Below, piece after piece: positions 25,997 through 34,482 of a stretch of DNA of 64,000 nt. A model generated the notes under the pieces. It worked only from the letters and a program-made list of their open reading frames with translations. It ran no database searches and had not been told where the DNA came from. Numbering within the stretch: the stretch's first letter is position 1; each line of letters begins with the position of its first letter. Origin of the DNA: Neobacillus niacini (GTDB lineage Bacteria; Bacillota; Bacilli; Bacillales; Cytobacillaceae); assembly GCF_019749295.1 (NCBI RefSeq), contig NZ_JACWFG010000016.1, positions 27,392-91,391 on the forward strand, read 5' to 3'. The translations under genes and the position numbers were made by a program.

Positions 25997-26867
25997 AGAT
26001 ATTGCTACCCCGATTCGAACAAGAGCCATACTCGAAAAATACGGATTTTCTTTTAAGAAAAGTCTGGGCCAGAACTTTTTAATTGATACAAATATTTTAC
26101 ATAGAATTGTTGATTTTGCCGACTTGGGTGAAAATTCAGGGGCAATCGAAATTGGTCCTGGTATTGGTGCTCTTACAGAACAGCTTGCCCGGAGGAGTAA
26201 GAAAGTTGTTGCTTTTGAAATTGACCAAAGGCTGCTGCCGATTTTGTCAGACACTCTTTCTCCTTATGAAAATGTAAAAATTATTCATAAAGATATTTTA
26301 GAGGCAGATGTTCAAGAAGTTATTGATAATGAATTTAATGATATTAATGACCTTATGGTTGTTGCTAATCTTCCTTATTACGTTACAACTCCGATTATTA
26401 TGAAGCTGCTGGAGGAACAAATTCCAATACGCGGTATCGTATGTATGCTTCAAAAAGAGGTCGCAGACCGCATTTCAGCCAAGCCGGGTACTAAGGAGTA
26501 TGGATCGCTTTCCATCGCTGTACAGTACTATACAAAGGCAGAGACAGTGATGATTGTCCCAAAGACAGTTTTTGTTCCTCAGCCGAATGTTGATTCAGCT
26601 GTTATTCGATTAACAAGAAGGGACCAGCCGGCAGTTATCGTAAAAGATGAAAAATTCTTTTTCCAAGTAACCCGGGCAAGCTTTGCGCAAAGACGAAAAA
26701 CATTACTAAATAATCTAACTAGTCAGCTGCAGGATGGGAAACAGAAGAAGGAAGAAATCATAGCTGCGCTAAACGCAGCAGGAATTGAACCGTCAAGAAG
26801 AGGGGAAACACTCTCTGTTGAGGAATTTGGGCGTTTAAGTGATGAATTATATACCTATTTTCAATAG
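25989..26867 (+). CDS. rsmA: 16S rRNA dimethyladenosine transferase
   Basis: The 292-residue KsgA-type methyltransferase dimethylates A1518 and A1519 in the 3' hairpin of 16S rRNA. KKSLGQNFLID is the family's N-terminal signature. AIEIGPGIGALTEQL is the SAM loop, and NLPYYVTTPI is the catalytic N-L-P-Y motif. The C-terminal helical domain (RASFAQRRKTLLNNL) contacts RNA. The ATG at 25989 lies inside the rnmV end after AGGAGG. A strong terminator overlaps the stop codon. Confidence 0.96.
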   Translation: MNKDIATPIRTRAILEKYGFSFKKSLGQNFLIDTNILHRIVDFADLGENSGAIEIGPGIGALTEQLARRSKKVVAFEIDQRLLPILSDTLSPYENVKIIHKDILEADVQEVIDNEFNDINDLMVVANLPYYVTTPIIMKLLEEQIPIRGIVCMLQKEVADRISAKPGTKEYGSLSIAVQYYTKAETVMIVPKTVFVPQPNVDSAVIRLTRRDQPAVIVKDEKFFFQVTRASFAQRRKTLLNNLTSQLQDGKQKKEEIIAALNAAGIEPSRRGETLSVEEFGRLSDELYTYFQ

Positions 26868-26890
26868 ACCTTTATGGTCTATTTTTTTTT
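26863..26890 (+). terminator. rsmA terminator
   Basis: AATAGACC (26863-26870) pairs with GGTCTATT (26876-26883) followed by nine T residues; the stop codon is part of the stem. Confidence 0.9.
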
Positions 26891-26907
26891 GGCTATAGCT
26901 GTCCATT

Positions 26908-26936
26908 CACCAAAAGATGTGTAGTTGCATAGCCTA
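26908..26936 (+). promoter_or_regulatory. Sigma-K promoter of yabG
   Basis: CACC, 16 bases, CATAGCCTA matches the mother-cell sigma-K pattern (AC in the -35, CATANNNTA in the -10) and spacing. yabG is sigma-K dependent in B. subtilis. Confidence 0.75.
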
Positions 26937-26992
26937 TCAAAGAGAAAAATTTATTGGAAGGCCTATATGCTGGTCTTATTGGAGTGAAGGCA

Positions 26993-27877
26993 GTGGAAAT
27001 AAAAATGATGGATATTGTCGGCAGACGGTCCTATAACTGCGATATTCTATTCCGAGTGATTGATATTCAAATACTAAATGGCCAGAGATTTGCAGTCCTT
27101 TACGGTGAGGATATTCGCTTAGTGGCAGATGCGCCTTACGAAGATTTAGTCGTTATTAACAAAAATGTGAGATCGAGGATTATCCAGGAATACAAAACCC
27201 TAGAGGAGCAATCCTTCAAACTATTTGCACAGGACGTAGATCTAATTAAGCAAAGGCAGGATTATGAAGCGACTGGAGGCTATGTACAGCCCGCCAATTA
27301 CTTTCAAATCCCAGGGAAGGTTCTTCACTTAGATGGAGACCAGGACTATCTACAAAAATGTATGACATTATATGAAAAAATTGGTATTCCTGTCTATGGT
27401 ATACATTGTAATGAAAAAGAAATGCCAAATAAAATTGGCAGCCTGCTTGATCAATATCGTCCTGATATACTAGTTATTACCGGTCATGACGCCTATTCTA
27501 AGTCTAAGGGGAAAATAACAGATATTAATGCATACCGCCACTCAAAGCATTTCGTTCAAACCGTTAAGGAGGCACGGAGGAAGATCCCTCATTTAGATCA
27601 ACTCGTTATTTTTGCAGGTGCCTGCCAATCTCACTTTGAATCCTTGATACATGCTGGTGCAAACTTTGCAAGTTCTCCCTCGCGAATTAACATACATGCA
27701 CTAGATCCCGTTTATATCGTAGCGAAAATAGGCTTTACGCCGTTTATGGAGAGTATCAATGTTTGGGATGTCTTACGAAACACACTTACAGGAGAAAAAG
27801 GACTAGGAGGCATCGAAACAAAAGGAGTCTTACGAACAGGGATGCCTTACAATCCTGTCCAGGATGAAGAGTCATAA
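26993..27877 (+). CDS. yabG: Sporulation-specific protease YabG
   Basis: The 294-residue mother-cell protease processes spore coat and cortex-interface proteins such as SafA and SpoIVA. The most conserved stretch holds VITGHDAYSK and FAGACQSHFES. These contain the His and Cys that fit a cysteine-protease pair proposed for the family. GTG at 26993 gives a normal-length N-terminus and follows GGAG by eight bases; a TTG at 26954 is also in frame. It has its own promoter and terminator, so it is a monocistronic late sporulation gene. Confidence 0.94.
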   Translation: MEIKMMDIVGRRSYNCDILFRVIDIQILNGQRFAVLYGEDIRLVADAPYEDLVVINKNVRSRIIQEYKTLEEQSFKLFAQDVDLIKQRQDYEATGGYVQPANYFQIPGKVLHLDGDQDYLQKCMTLYEKIGIPVYGIHCNEKEMPNKIGSLLDQYRPDILVITGHDAYSKSKGKITDINAYRHSKHFVQTVKEARRKIPHLDQLVIFAGACQSHFESLIHAGANFASSPSRINIHALDPVYIVAKIGFTPFMESINVWDVLRNTLTGEKGLGGIETKGVLRTGMPYNPVQDEES

Positions 27878-27914
27878 GTCCCTTTGGAAAAAATAAGGGC
27901 TTATTTTTTTTACA
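27875..27914 (+). terminator. yabG terminator
   Basis: AAGTCCCTT pairs with AAGGGCTT with one mismatch, then eight or more T residues. Confidence 0.75.
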
Positions 27915-27985
27915 CACATAATATCCATAATTAAGGTAATCCTAATGATTGTTGAAATTTGGGAGAAAAAGTAGAAGAAAAGATA

Positions 27986-28058
27986 TTGACAATCATTTTG
28001 TCGGACTGATATAATTTTATGTTTTTATTTGACAGGGACTATGTCAGTGTGATATACT
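27986..28058 (+). promoter_or_regulatory. Tandem sigma-A promoters of veg
   Basis: Two near-consensus promoters are TTGACA-N18-TATAAT (27986-28015) and TTGACA-N18-TATACT (28029-28058). The veg promoter of B. subtilis is one of its strongest vegetative promoters, so strong expression is expected. Confidence 0.85.
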
Positions 28059-28079
28059 TTACACAGTGAGGTGGACCGA

Positions 28080-28343
28080 ATGCCAAAAACCTTAGCCGAT
28101 ATTAAAAAGGCTCTTGATTCAAATTTAGGGAAAAGATTGTTGCTCAAGGCAAACGGAGGACGTAGAAAGACAATCGAACGATCAGGCGTATTAGCCGAAA
28201 CGTACCCTTCGGTTTTTGTAATCGAGTTAGATCAAGAAGAGAATTCATTTGAACGAGTTTCTTACAGCTATGCTGATGTACTTACCGAAACAGTTCAAAT
28301 AACCTTCTATGAAGATGCAGCAGGAAACATAGCTTTAAGTTAG
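28080..28343 (+). CDS. veg: Biofilm-formation stimulator Veg
   Basis: The 87-residue protein is nearly invariant across Bacillus (SNLGKRLLLKANGGRRKT, VLAETYPSVFVIELDQEEN, FERVSYSYADVLTE). In B. subtilis it stimulates biofilm matrix genes, apparently by opposing SinR. ATG at 28080 gives the conserved length and follows GTGAGGTGG; the earlier GTG at 28071 is inside that site. Tandem strong promoters upstream and a long hairpin downstream make it a separate, highly expressed transcript. Confidence 0.95.
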   Translation: MPKTLADIKKALDSNLGKRLLLKANGGRRKTIERSGVLAETYPSVFVIELDQEENSFERVSYSYADVLTETVQITFYEDAAGNIALS

Positions 28344-28363
28344 AATATAGGGCAATTTTTTAG

Positions 28364-28400
28364 GGCAGAAAATCATCTGATTTTCTGCCTTTTGCTTTAC
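28364..28400 (+). terminator. veg terminator
   Basis: GGCAGAAAATCA (28364-28375) pairs perfectly with TGATTTTCTGCC (28378-28389), followed by a T-rich run. Confidence 0.9.
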
Positions 28401-28436
28401 CATTAAATAAATATTAATGAAATAAACTCTAGATAA

Positions 28437-28443
28437 CATACTA
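28437..28443 (+). promoter_or_regulatory. Candidate sigma-G -10 element of sspF
   Basis: CATACTA fits the forespore -10 consensus; the -35 region about 18 bases upstream is only partly matching. Confidence 0.4.
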
Positions 28444-28477
28444 ATAGTGCTGTGGTGTGATAAAAGGGGTTGTTTAG

Positions 28478-28663
28478 ATGGCAAGAAGAAGAGGTGTTAT
28501 GTCTGCTCAATTTAAAGAGGAACTTGCGAAAGAGCTTGGTTTTTATGATGTCGTTCAAAAAGAAGGATGGGGCGGCATTCGAGCAAAAGACGCAGGAAAT
28601 ATGGTGAAAAGAGCGGTTGAATTAGCTTCAGAGCAACTTATGAAAAACAACAGGAAGACTTAG
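28478..28663 (+). CDS. sspF: Small acid-soluble spore protein, minor alpha/beta type (SspF)
   Basis: The 61-residue protein has MARRRGVMSAQFKEELAKEL and a second helix region with AKDAGNMVKRAVELA, the alpha/beta SASP pattern. SspF binds and protects spore DNA in the forespore. It begins at ATG 28478 with AGGGGTTG upstream. It is a single gene between veg and ispE, as in B. subtilis, and is expected to be transcribed only in the developing spore. Confidence 0.93.
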   Translation: MARRRGVMSAQFKEELAKELGFYDVVQKEGWGGIRAKDAGNMVKRAVELASEQLMKNNRKT

Positions 28664-28744
28664 AAGAAGCACCCGCGGCAGCCAAAAGTTGATATGCGGC
28701 ACTTGCTTCCCATTATTAAACAAAACAGACACCATACCACGGCA

Positions 28745-28775
28745 AGGCCAGGAGAAAGAATCCCTGGCCTTTAAA
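28745..28775 (+). terminator. sspF terminator
   Basis: AGGCCAGG (28745-28752) pairs with CCTGGCCT (28763-28770); the following T tract is short. Confidence 0.6.
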
Positions 28776-28862
28776 TATTATTAATAGACTTTTTTCCTAT
28801 CAGAAGTTTTGTGGTAAAATAGGGAAAAATAAATGAACGATATAGAAGTGTAGGTGGGCGTA

Positions 28863-29732
28863 GTGAAGCTTTTAGTAAAAGCACCAGCCAAAATTAATTT
28901 ATCTTTGGATGTTTTATATAAGCGTCCTGATGGTTTTCATGAAGTTGAAATGATCATGACGACGATTGATTTGGCAGACCGAGTGGAACTGACATTATTA
29001 GAGCAGGATAAAATACATATACTATCTCATAACCGATATGTACCTGATGACCAGCGGAATTTGGCCTATCAGGCAGCACAATTGTTGAAGGATCGATACC
29101 AAGTAAAAAAAGGTGTCCAAATTACAATTGAAAAAACAATTCCTGTTGCTGCTGGACTGGCTGGAGGAAGCAGTGATGCTGCTGCAACGCTTAGAGGTCT
29201 TAATAAACTGTGGGACCTCGGGTTAACATTGGATGAATTAGCTAGTCTTGGTTCTGAAATCGGATCAGACGTGTCGTTTTGTGTGTATGGTGGTACCGCT
29301 TTAGCCAAAGGGAGAGGAGAAATGATTACGGACCTTCCTGCCCCGCCCACTTGCTGGGTAATTTTGGCCAAGCCTTTCATTGGTGTATCAACCGCGGAGG
29401 TTTATCGACGGTTAGATTTAAAGGGAATGAAGCACCCCAATATAAACGAAATGGTTAAGGCCATTGAAAACAATGATTATCAAAGTGTATGTGAAAATGT
29501 CGGCAATGTCTTAGAAGACGTTACGTTAAAACTTCATCCAGAGGTAGCACAAATCAAGGAGCAAATGAAGCGGTTCGGTGCCGACGCTGTTCTAATGAGT
29601 GGAAGCGGACCAACGGTTTTTGGAATTGTGCAGCACGATTCACGAATGCATCGGATTTACAATGGTCTTAGAGGATTTTGTGATCAAGTTTTTGCTGTGA
29701 GAATGCTTGGAGAGCGTCATACTCTTGATTAA
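28863..29732 (+). CDS. ispE: 4-diphosphocytidyl-2-C-methyl-D-erythritol kinase
   Basis: The 289-residue GHMP kinase of the non-mevalonate isoprenoid pathway phosphorylates CDP-methylerythritol. APAKINLSLDV is the N-terminal substrate-binding motif, PVAAGLAGGSSDAAATL the ATP-binding loop, and MSGSGPTVFG motif 3. GTG at 28863 is chosen because AGGTGG lies five bases upstream and it gives the conserved short N-terminus; GTG at 28854 is also in frame. purR follows after 54 bases. Confidence 0.95.
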   Translation: MKLLVKAPAKINLSLDVLYKRPDGFHEVEMIMTTIDLADRVELTLLEQDKIHILSHNRYVPDDQRNLAYQAAQLLKDRYQVKKGVQITIEKTIPVAAGLAGGSSDAAATLRGLNKLWDLGLTLDELASLGSEIGSDVSFCVYGGTALAKGRGEMITDLPAPPTCWVILAKPFIGVSTAEVYRRLDLKGMKHPNINEMVKAIENNDYQSVCENVGNVLEDVTLKLHPEVAQIKEQMKRFGADAVLMSGSGPTVFGIVQHDSRMHRIYNGLRGFCDQVFAVRMLGERHTLD

Positions 29733-29775
29733 AAACGGACAATAGTGATATTCTATTATTAGAATATTCGTCTTT
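29725..29775 (+). promoter_or_regulatory. Candidate purR promoter with two PurBox-like sites
   Basis: TTGATT-N18-TATTCT (29725-29754) is a plausible promoter. AAAACGGACAATA (29732-29744) and, inverted, the CGAATA element at 29764-29769 resemble PurBoxes. They are arranged as a facing pair, which would allow autoregulation. Confidence 0.4.
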
Positions 29776-29786
29776 GGGGGATTGTT

Positions 29787-30617
29787 ATGAAGTTTCGCCG
29801 CAGTGAACGATTGATTGATATGACAAGTTATTTACTTGATCATCCGCGCCAGCTTGTACCACTCACCTTTTTCGCTGAACGTTACTCTTCTGCGAAATCT
29901 TCCATTAGTGAAGATCTAGCAATCGTTAAGGAGACCTTTGAACAAAGAGGAATTGGAACCTTACAAACCGTTCCAGGTGCAGCCGGTGGAGTTAAATTCT
30001 TTGTCAGCGTAAGTGATGAAGAGGCAAAACCTTTTGTAGATGAGTTATGTTCGTTAATTGCCCACCCAGATCGACTTTTACCAGGGGGATACTTATATTT
30101 AACGGACATATTAGGTAATCCATCTATTGTTCAAAAAGCGGGCAGGATTATTGCATCCGCTTATGTAAATACAAAAATTGATGTAGTCATGACCGTGGCA
30201 ACGAAGGGGATTCCACTTGCTTATGCTGTTGCGAGCCAATTAAATACACCCGTTGTCATTGTAAGAAGAGACAGTAAGGTGACCGAAGGCCCGACCGTAA
30301 GTATCAACTATGTTTCTGGGTCAGCAAAGAGAATTCAGACGATGGTGCTTTCAAAAAGAAGTTTGGCTCAGGGTTCAAGGGTCTTAGTTGTTGACGACTT
30401 TATGAAAGCAGGGGGAACCGTAATGGGTATGATCAGCCTGCTAGAGGAATTTAATGCTCAAGTAGCTGGTATAGCTGTTTTGGTTGAAGCTGAAAAAATT
30501 GAAGAACGCCTCGTTGATGAGTACAAATCACTAGTTAAACTAACGGATGTAGATGTTAAGGAAAAGAGGATTTCTGTTAAAGAGGGTAACTACTTTAAAC
30601 GCCGAACGGAGGAATAA
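29787..30617 (+). CDS. purR: Purine operon repressor PurR
   Basis: This is a 276-residue Gram-positive PurR. An N-terminal winged helix (about 1-70, MKFRRSERLIDMTSYLLDHP) is followed by a phosphoribosyltransferase fold with the PRPP loop LVVDDFMKAGGT. PRPP binding relieves repression of purine genes. GGGGGATT precedes the ATG. The start lies 54 bases after ispE and the gene is followed two bases later by ridA, as in B. subtilis purR-yabJ, where the second protein is needed for normal purine repression. Confidence 0.96.
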   Translation: MKFRRSERLIDMTSYLLDHPRQLVPLTFFAERYSSAKSSISEDLAIVKETFEQRGIGTLQTVPGAAGGVKFFVSVSDEEAKPFVDELCSLIAHPDRLLPGGYLYLTDILGNPSIVQKAGRIIASAYVNTKIDVVMTVATKGIPLAYAVASQLNTPVVIVRRDSKVTEGPTVSINYVSGSAKRIQTMVLSKRSLAQGSRVLVVDDFMKAGGTVMGMISLLEEFNAQVAGIAVLVEAEKIEERLVDEYKSLVKLTDVDVKEKRISVKEGNYFKRRTEE

Positions 30618-30619
30618 AA

Positions 30620-30994
30620 ATGAAAGTTGTTCAAACGAATCAAGCGCCTGCTGCTATAGGGCCATATTCCCAAGGTATCATCGTAAATAATCTCTTTTAT
30701 AGTTCTGGTCAGATACCACTAACTGCGCAAGGGTTAATGATTGAGGGCGGTATAAAAGAACAGACACATCAAGTTTTTAAAAATCTAGATGCTGTGCTAT
30801 CAGCAGCAGGGGCATCCTTTGAAACCGTTGTAAAGGCCACTGTTTTTATTAAGAGTATGGATGACTTTGCAGCAATAAACGAAGTATATGGTGAATACTT
30901 TTCAACCAATAAACCAGCACGCTCTTGTGTAGAGGTAGCCCGGCTGCCAAAAGACGCCCTAGTTGAAATCGAAGTAATCGCGCTCGTGAAATAA
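30620..30994 (+). CDS. ridA: Enamine/imine deaminase RidA (YabJ)
   Basis: The 124-residue trimeric YjgF/RidA protein has AIGPYSQGI and SSGQIPL near the N-terminus and the conserved Arg in NKPARSCVEV. It hydrolyses reactive enamine/imine intermediates such as 2-aminoacrylate. An AGGAGG-like site lies in the purR end, and the two-base gap implies cotranscription with purR. Confidence 0.96.
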   Translation: MKVVQTNQAPAAIGPYSQGIIVNNLFYSSGQIPLTAQGLMIEGGIKEQTHQVFKNLDAVLSAAGASFETVVKATVFIKSMDDFAAINEVYGEYFSTNKPARSCVEVARLPKDALVEIEVIALVK

Positions 30995-31039
30995 TTAAAG
31001 GGTTCTGTTTTTTTCGGGTAAGTTCATATTAATAAACTT

Positions 31040-31067
31040 GACGTATGAATTGGCATACGTCTTTTTA
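31040..31067 (+). terminator. purR-ridA terminator
   Basis: GACGTATG (31040-31047) pairs with CATACGTC (31054-31061), then TTTTTATTTT. Confidence 0.85.
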
Positions 31068-31164
31068 TTTTCTTTCCCGTTTTTGAGTACCAATTTTATA
31101 ATCTTAATAAGCTGCTGATTCCCGCAGTTATCGGTTTGGGGATCAAGAACAGGATTCAGTTGCT

Positions 31165-31356
31165 AAATAGACGGATAATTTCCGTTTAATTAATAAATAT
31201 AATTAAGAAAAGCATAAATAGACGGAGAAATTCCGTCTATTTACTCGTTAAGTTTGAAAATAGGCGATTTTGCTTCGCATAAACGGAAAAACTCCGCTTA
31301 TTTACCCCCGTTACGAGCTACATACTACATTTAACCGGAAAATCTCCGTTTATTTT
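31165..31356. repeat. Cluster of four imperfect palindromic repeats
   Basis: Four related units of about 27 bases lie at 31165-31191, 31216-31242, 31279-31303 and about 31329-31356. Each has the form A/T-rich arm, CGGA, A-rich centre, TCCG, A/T-rich arm. The second is a perfect hairpin: AAATAGACGGA and TCCGTCTATTT around GAAAT. Spacings between centres are about 51, 62 and 53 bases, with unrelated DNA between. The rest of the ridA-spoVG gap shows no gene. Confidence 0.85.
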
Positions 31357-31480
31357 ACCTTTTCTGTTTACTCTATTAAGGACAAGGCATCTTATTTATC
31401 ACTATCCATCTAGTAATATATCTGATTTTTATAAATGTTCATTATTTTGCCTAAAATATTTTAAAAAATATTAAATTAAA

Positions 31481-31511
31481 AGAAGGATTTACTAGATTCG
31501 CTGTTGAATTA
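31481..31511 (+). promoter_or_regulatory. Sigma-H promoter of spoVG
   Basis: AGAAGGATTT (31481-31490), a 12-base spacer and GTTGAATTA (31503-31511) match the sigma-H pattern (RNAGGAWWW, RNNGAATWW). The AT-rich tract upstream is where AbrB binds in B. subtilis. Confidence 0.85.
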
Positions 31512-31551
31512 ATAACACTAGCTTTTTAACATAAGAAAAGGGTGTGAGCAC

Positions 31552-31842
31552 ATGGAAGTAACAGACGTAAGATTACGCCGCGTCAACACGGACGGTCGTA
31601 TGAGAGCGATTGCATCAATTACACTAGACAATGAATTCGTTGTTCATGACATCCGCGTTATTGACGGAAACAATGGTTTATTTGTGGCTATGCCAAGTAA
31701 ACGTACTCCTGATGGAGAATTTCGTGATATTGCGCATCCAATCAACTCTGGAACACGCGGTAAAATCCAAGAAGCTGTCTTGGCTGAGTATCACCGATTA
31801 GGTGAATTAGAAGTCGAGTTTGAAGAAGCCGGAGCTTCCTAG
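31552..31842 (+). CDS. spoVG: Septation/regulatory protein SpoVG
   Basis: The 96-residue protein is highly conserved (MEVTDVRLRRVNTDGRMRAI, DIRVIDGNNGLFVAMPS, RDIAHPINSGTR). SpoVG binds nucleic acids and affects asymmetric septation and other stationary-phase processes. The gene has its own sigma-H-type promoter and hairpin terminator. GGGTGTGAG precedes the ATG. Confidence 0.96.
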   Translation: MEVTDVRLRRVNTDGRMRAIASITLDNEFVVHDIRVIDGNNGLFVAMPSKRTPDGEFRDIAHPINSGTRGKIQEAVLAEYHRLGELEVEFEEAGAS

Positions 31843-31859
31843 AAGAAACTAAACAACCT

Positions 31860-31892
31860 AGAGCCTACTACACAAGTAGTGCTCTTTTTTTA
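31860..31892 (+). terminator. spoVG terminator
   Basis: AGAGC and ACTAC (with a CT bulge) pair with GTAGT and GCTCT, followed by TTTTTTTT. Confidence 0.85.
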
Positions 31893-32035
31893 TGCCTCGC
31901 AGCTCTCCTCCTTTATTCAACCGCTAATTTTTTCAAAATAACAAATTCAGACACATTTCTTACATTCCTTGAAATGACTGACTAATTACGTTAATATTTT
32001 TAATGGATAAAAAGGTAAAATTGGAGGACATAAAC

Positions 32036-33409
32036 ATGACCAATCGTTATGCTGTGATTTTGGCCGCAGGACAAGGTACCCGGATGAAATCAAAGCTTTA
32101 TAAAGTATTACACCCTGTTTGCGGTAAGCCGATGGTTCAACATGTAGTGGATCAAGTCAAAAAGTTAAATATTCAAGAGATGGTTACCGTAATTGGCCAT
32201 GGAGCTGAAATGGTAAAAGCACAATTAGGGGATGAAAGTCATTATGCCCTTCAAAGTGAACAGCTTGGGACGGCACATGCAGTTATGCAGGCACAGCAAA
32301 GCTTAGAGGGTAAAGATGGTGTTACCATTGTTGTTTGTGGTGATACACCTCTAATTAAGGCAGAAACGATGGAGTCATTATTTAAACATCATGAAGAATT
32401 ATCTGCAAAAGCAACAATTCTGACGGCTAGTATTGAAGACCCAACAGGATATGGCCGTATTATAAGAAATGATAATGGTCTTGTCGAGAAAATTGTTGAG
32501 CATAAAGATGCAACAGAAGCAGAGCGAGAAATAAATGAAATTAATACTGGAACGTATTGCTTTGATAATGCTGCTTTGTTCGAAGCCTTAAAGAAGGTTT
32601 CAAATGATAATGTACAAGGCGAATTCTACCTGCCGGATGTCGTTGAAATTCTTAAAAATCAAGGCGAAGTGGTTACTGCATACCAAACAAATGATTTGGA
32701 AGAAACGCTGGGTGTTAATGACAGAGTTGCTTTGTCAGAAGCAGAAAGAATCATGCGCAAACGTATTAATGAAAATCATATGCGAAACGGAGTTACGATT
32801 ATTGATCCTGCTAATACATACATTGAATCAGATGTAGTGATTGGTCAGGATACCACTATTCTTCCAGGTACAATCTTAAAAGGTAGAACTGTAATTGGGG
32901 CAGATTGTCAAATTGGACCAAACTCAGAAATTGATACATGTGAGGTAGGAAATGAAACGGTAATCCGTCAATCTGCAGCCTATAACAGCGAGATTGGATC
33001 TTTAGTGAATATTGGTCCATTTGCTCACATTAGACCGGATTCAACAATTCATGATGAAGTAAAAATCGGAAACTTTGTTGAAATCAAAAAGGCAGTCTTC
33101 GGTAAGGGAAGTAAGGCTTCACACCTAAGCTATATTGGTGATGCTGAGGTCGGCAGCGATGTTAATATCGGCTGTGGTTCAATAACTGTTAACTATGATG
33201 GGAAAAATAAATTTCTAACGAAGATTGAAGATGGCGTTTTTATTGGCTGTAATTCTAATCTGGTAGCTCCTGTTACCATCGGAAAAGGTGCATACGTAGC
33301 TGCAGGTTCAACTGTAACAAAAGATGTTCCTGGTAATGCATTGGCCATTGCACGAGCACAGCAGGTTAACAAAGAAAATTATGTCGATAAGTTAAATCTG
33401 AAAAAATAG
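32036..33409 (+). CDS. glmU: Bifunctional GlmU: N-acetylglucosamine-1-P uridyltransferase / glucosamine-1-P acetyltransferase
   Basis: The 457-residue enzyme makes UDP-GlcNAc for peptidoglycan and teichoic acid. The N-terminal pyrophosphorylase domain has LAAGQGTRMKSKLYKVLHP and VVCGDTPLI. From about residue 250 the hexapeptide repeats form a left-handed beta helix with SHLSYIGDAEVG and NYDGKNK of the acetyltransferase site. The ATG at 32036 follows TTGGAGG by eight bases; an upstream ATG at 32003 lacks a site. prs follows after 20 bases. Confidence 0.97.
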   Translation: MTNRYAVILAAGQGTRMKSKLYKVLHPVCGKPMVQHVVDQVKKLNIQEMVTVIGHGAEMVKAQLGDESHYALQSEQLGTAHAVMQAQQSLEGKDGVTIVVCGDTPLIKAETMESLFKHHEELSAKATILTASIEDPTGYGRIIRNDNGLVEKIVEHKDATEAEREINEINTGTYCFDNAALFEALKKVSNDNVQGEFYLPDVVEILKNQGEVVTAYQTNDLEETLGVNDRVALSEAERIMRKRINENHMRNGVTIIDPANTYIESDVVIGQDTTILPGTILKGRTVIGADCQIGPNSEIDTCEVGNETVIRQSAAYNSEIGSLVNIGPFAHIRPDSTIHDEVKIGNFVEIKKAVFGKGSKASHLSYIGDAEVGSDVNIGCGSITVNYDGKNKFLTKIEDGVFIGCNSNLVAPVTIGKGAYVAAGSTVTKDVPGNALAIARAQQVNKENYVDKLNLKK

Positions 33410-33429
33410 GTAGAATATTGGAGGGCAAT

Positions 33430-34386
33430 ATGTCAAATCAATACTTAGATCCAAACTTAAAGGTATTCAGTCTAAATTCAAATCTCCCATTAGCAAAAGA
33501 GATTGCCAAAGTAATTGGTGTGGAATTAGGAAAGAGCTCTGTAACACGATTTAGTGATGGAGAAATTCAGATTAATATCGAAGAGAGTATCCGTGGTTGT
33601 GATGTATATGTTATTCAATCGACAAGCTCACCTGTTAATGAAAATATTATGGAATTGTTAATTATGATAGACGCTCTAAAAAGAGCCTCTGCCAAGACCA
33701 TTAATATTGTTATGCCTTACTATGGATATGCCCGCCAGGACCGTAAAGCACGTGCGCGTGAACCGATTACAGCTAAATTAGTAGCAAACCTTCTTGAAAC
33801 AGCTGGAGCAACGCGTGTTATATGCCTAGACTTACACGCACCACAGATTCAAGGTTTCTTCGAGATTCCAACCGATCATTTAATGGGTGTACCTATTTTA
33901 GCGGATTATTTCCAGAAGAGAAGTTTTGAAGGGGACATTGTCATAGTTTCTCCTGACCATGGCGGTGTAACAAGAGCAAGAAAATTAGCAGAACGCCTAA
34001 AAGCACCAATTGCCATTATTGACAAACGCCGTCCAAGACCAAATGTCGCTGAGGTTATGAATATCGTCGGTAATATTGAAGGGAAAATTGCAATCTTAAT
34101 TGATGATATCATTGACACAGCAGGAACCATTACCCTTGCAGCCAATGCTCTTGTAGAGAATGGTGCACGCGAAGTATATGCTTGCTGTACACATCCAGTA
34201 TTGTCTGGTCCAGCAATTGAAAGAATCCAGAATTCAAAAATAAAGGAATTAGTTATCACGAATTCTATTGCACTTCCTGAAGAGAAAAAGACTAATAAAA
34301 TTATTAACCTTTCAGTAGCGCCATTACTTGGCGAAGCCATTATCCGAGTTCACGAAGAACAATCAGTAAGTACATTATTTGATTGA
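33430..34386 (+). CDS. prs: Ribose-phosphate pyrophosphokinase
   Basis: The 318-residue class I PRPP synthase supplies PRPP for purine, pyrimidine, His and Trp synthesis. YYGYARQDRKARAREPITAK contributes the ATP site, DLHAPQIQGFF the regulatory/flexible region, VSPDHGGVTRA the metal-binding site, and LIDDIIDTAGT the PRPP loop. ATG at 33430 is preceded by GGAGGG; an in-frame TTG at 33418 overlaps it. It forms a unit with glmU. Confidence 0.97.
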   Translation: MSNQYLDPNLKVFSLNSNLPLAKEIAKVIGVELGKSSVTRFSDGEIQINIEESIRGCDVYVIQSTSSPVNENIMELLIMIDALKRASAKTINIVMPYYGYARQDRKARAREPITAKLVANLLETAGATRVICLDLHAPQIQGFFEIPTDHLMGVPILADYFQKRSFEGDIVIVSPDHGGVTRARKLAERLKAPIAIIDKRRPRPNVAEVMNIVGNIEGKIAILIDDIIDTAGTITLAANALVENGAREVYACCTHPVLSGPAIERIQNSKIKELVITNSIALPEEKKTNKIINLSVAPLLGEAIIRVHEEQSVSTLFD

Positions 34387-34410
34387 TTCTGGCTTTTGTA
34401 TAAATTATGT

Positions 34411-34436
34411 GTTTAGACCTTCCTGTTTTGGGGAAT
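34411..34436 (+). promoter_or_regulatory. Sigma-B promoter of ctc
   Basis: GTTTAG, 14 bases, GGGAAT fits the general-stress consensus GTTTWW-N12-15-GGGWAW. ctc is a classical sigma-B gene in B. subtilis. Confidence 0.75.
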
Positions 34437-34482
34437 TTTTATATAGACAGTTAAGAACAAAACTAGGAAGGTGACTAAACGC

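Noticed and set aside
31165..31356. Repeats could be a small CRISPR array
   Set aside because: Units are palindromes that differ in sequence, spacings are irregular (about 51, 62 and 53 between centres), and no cas genes are nearby.
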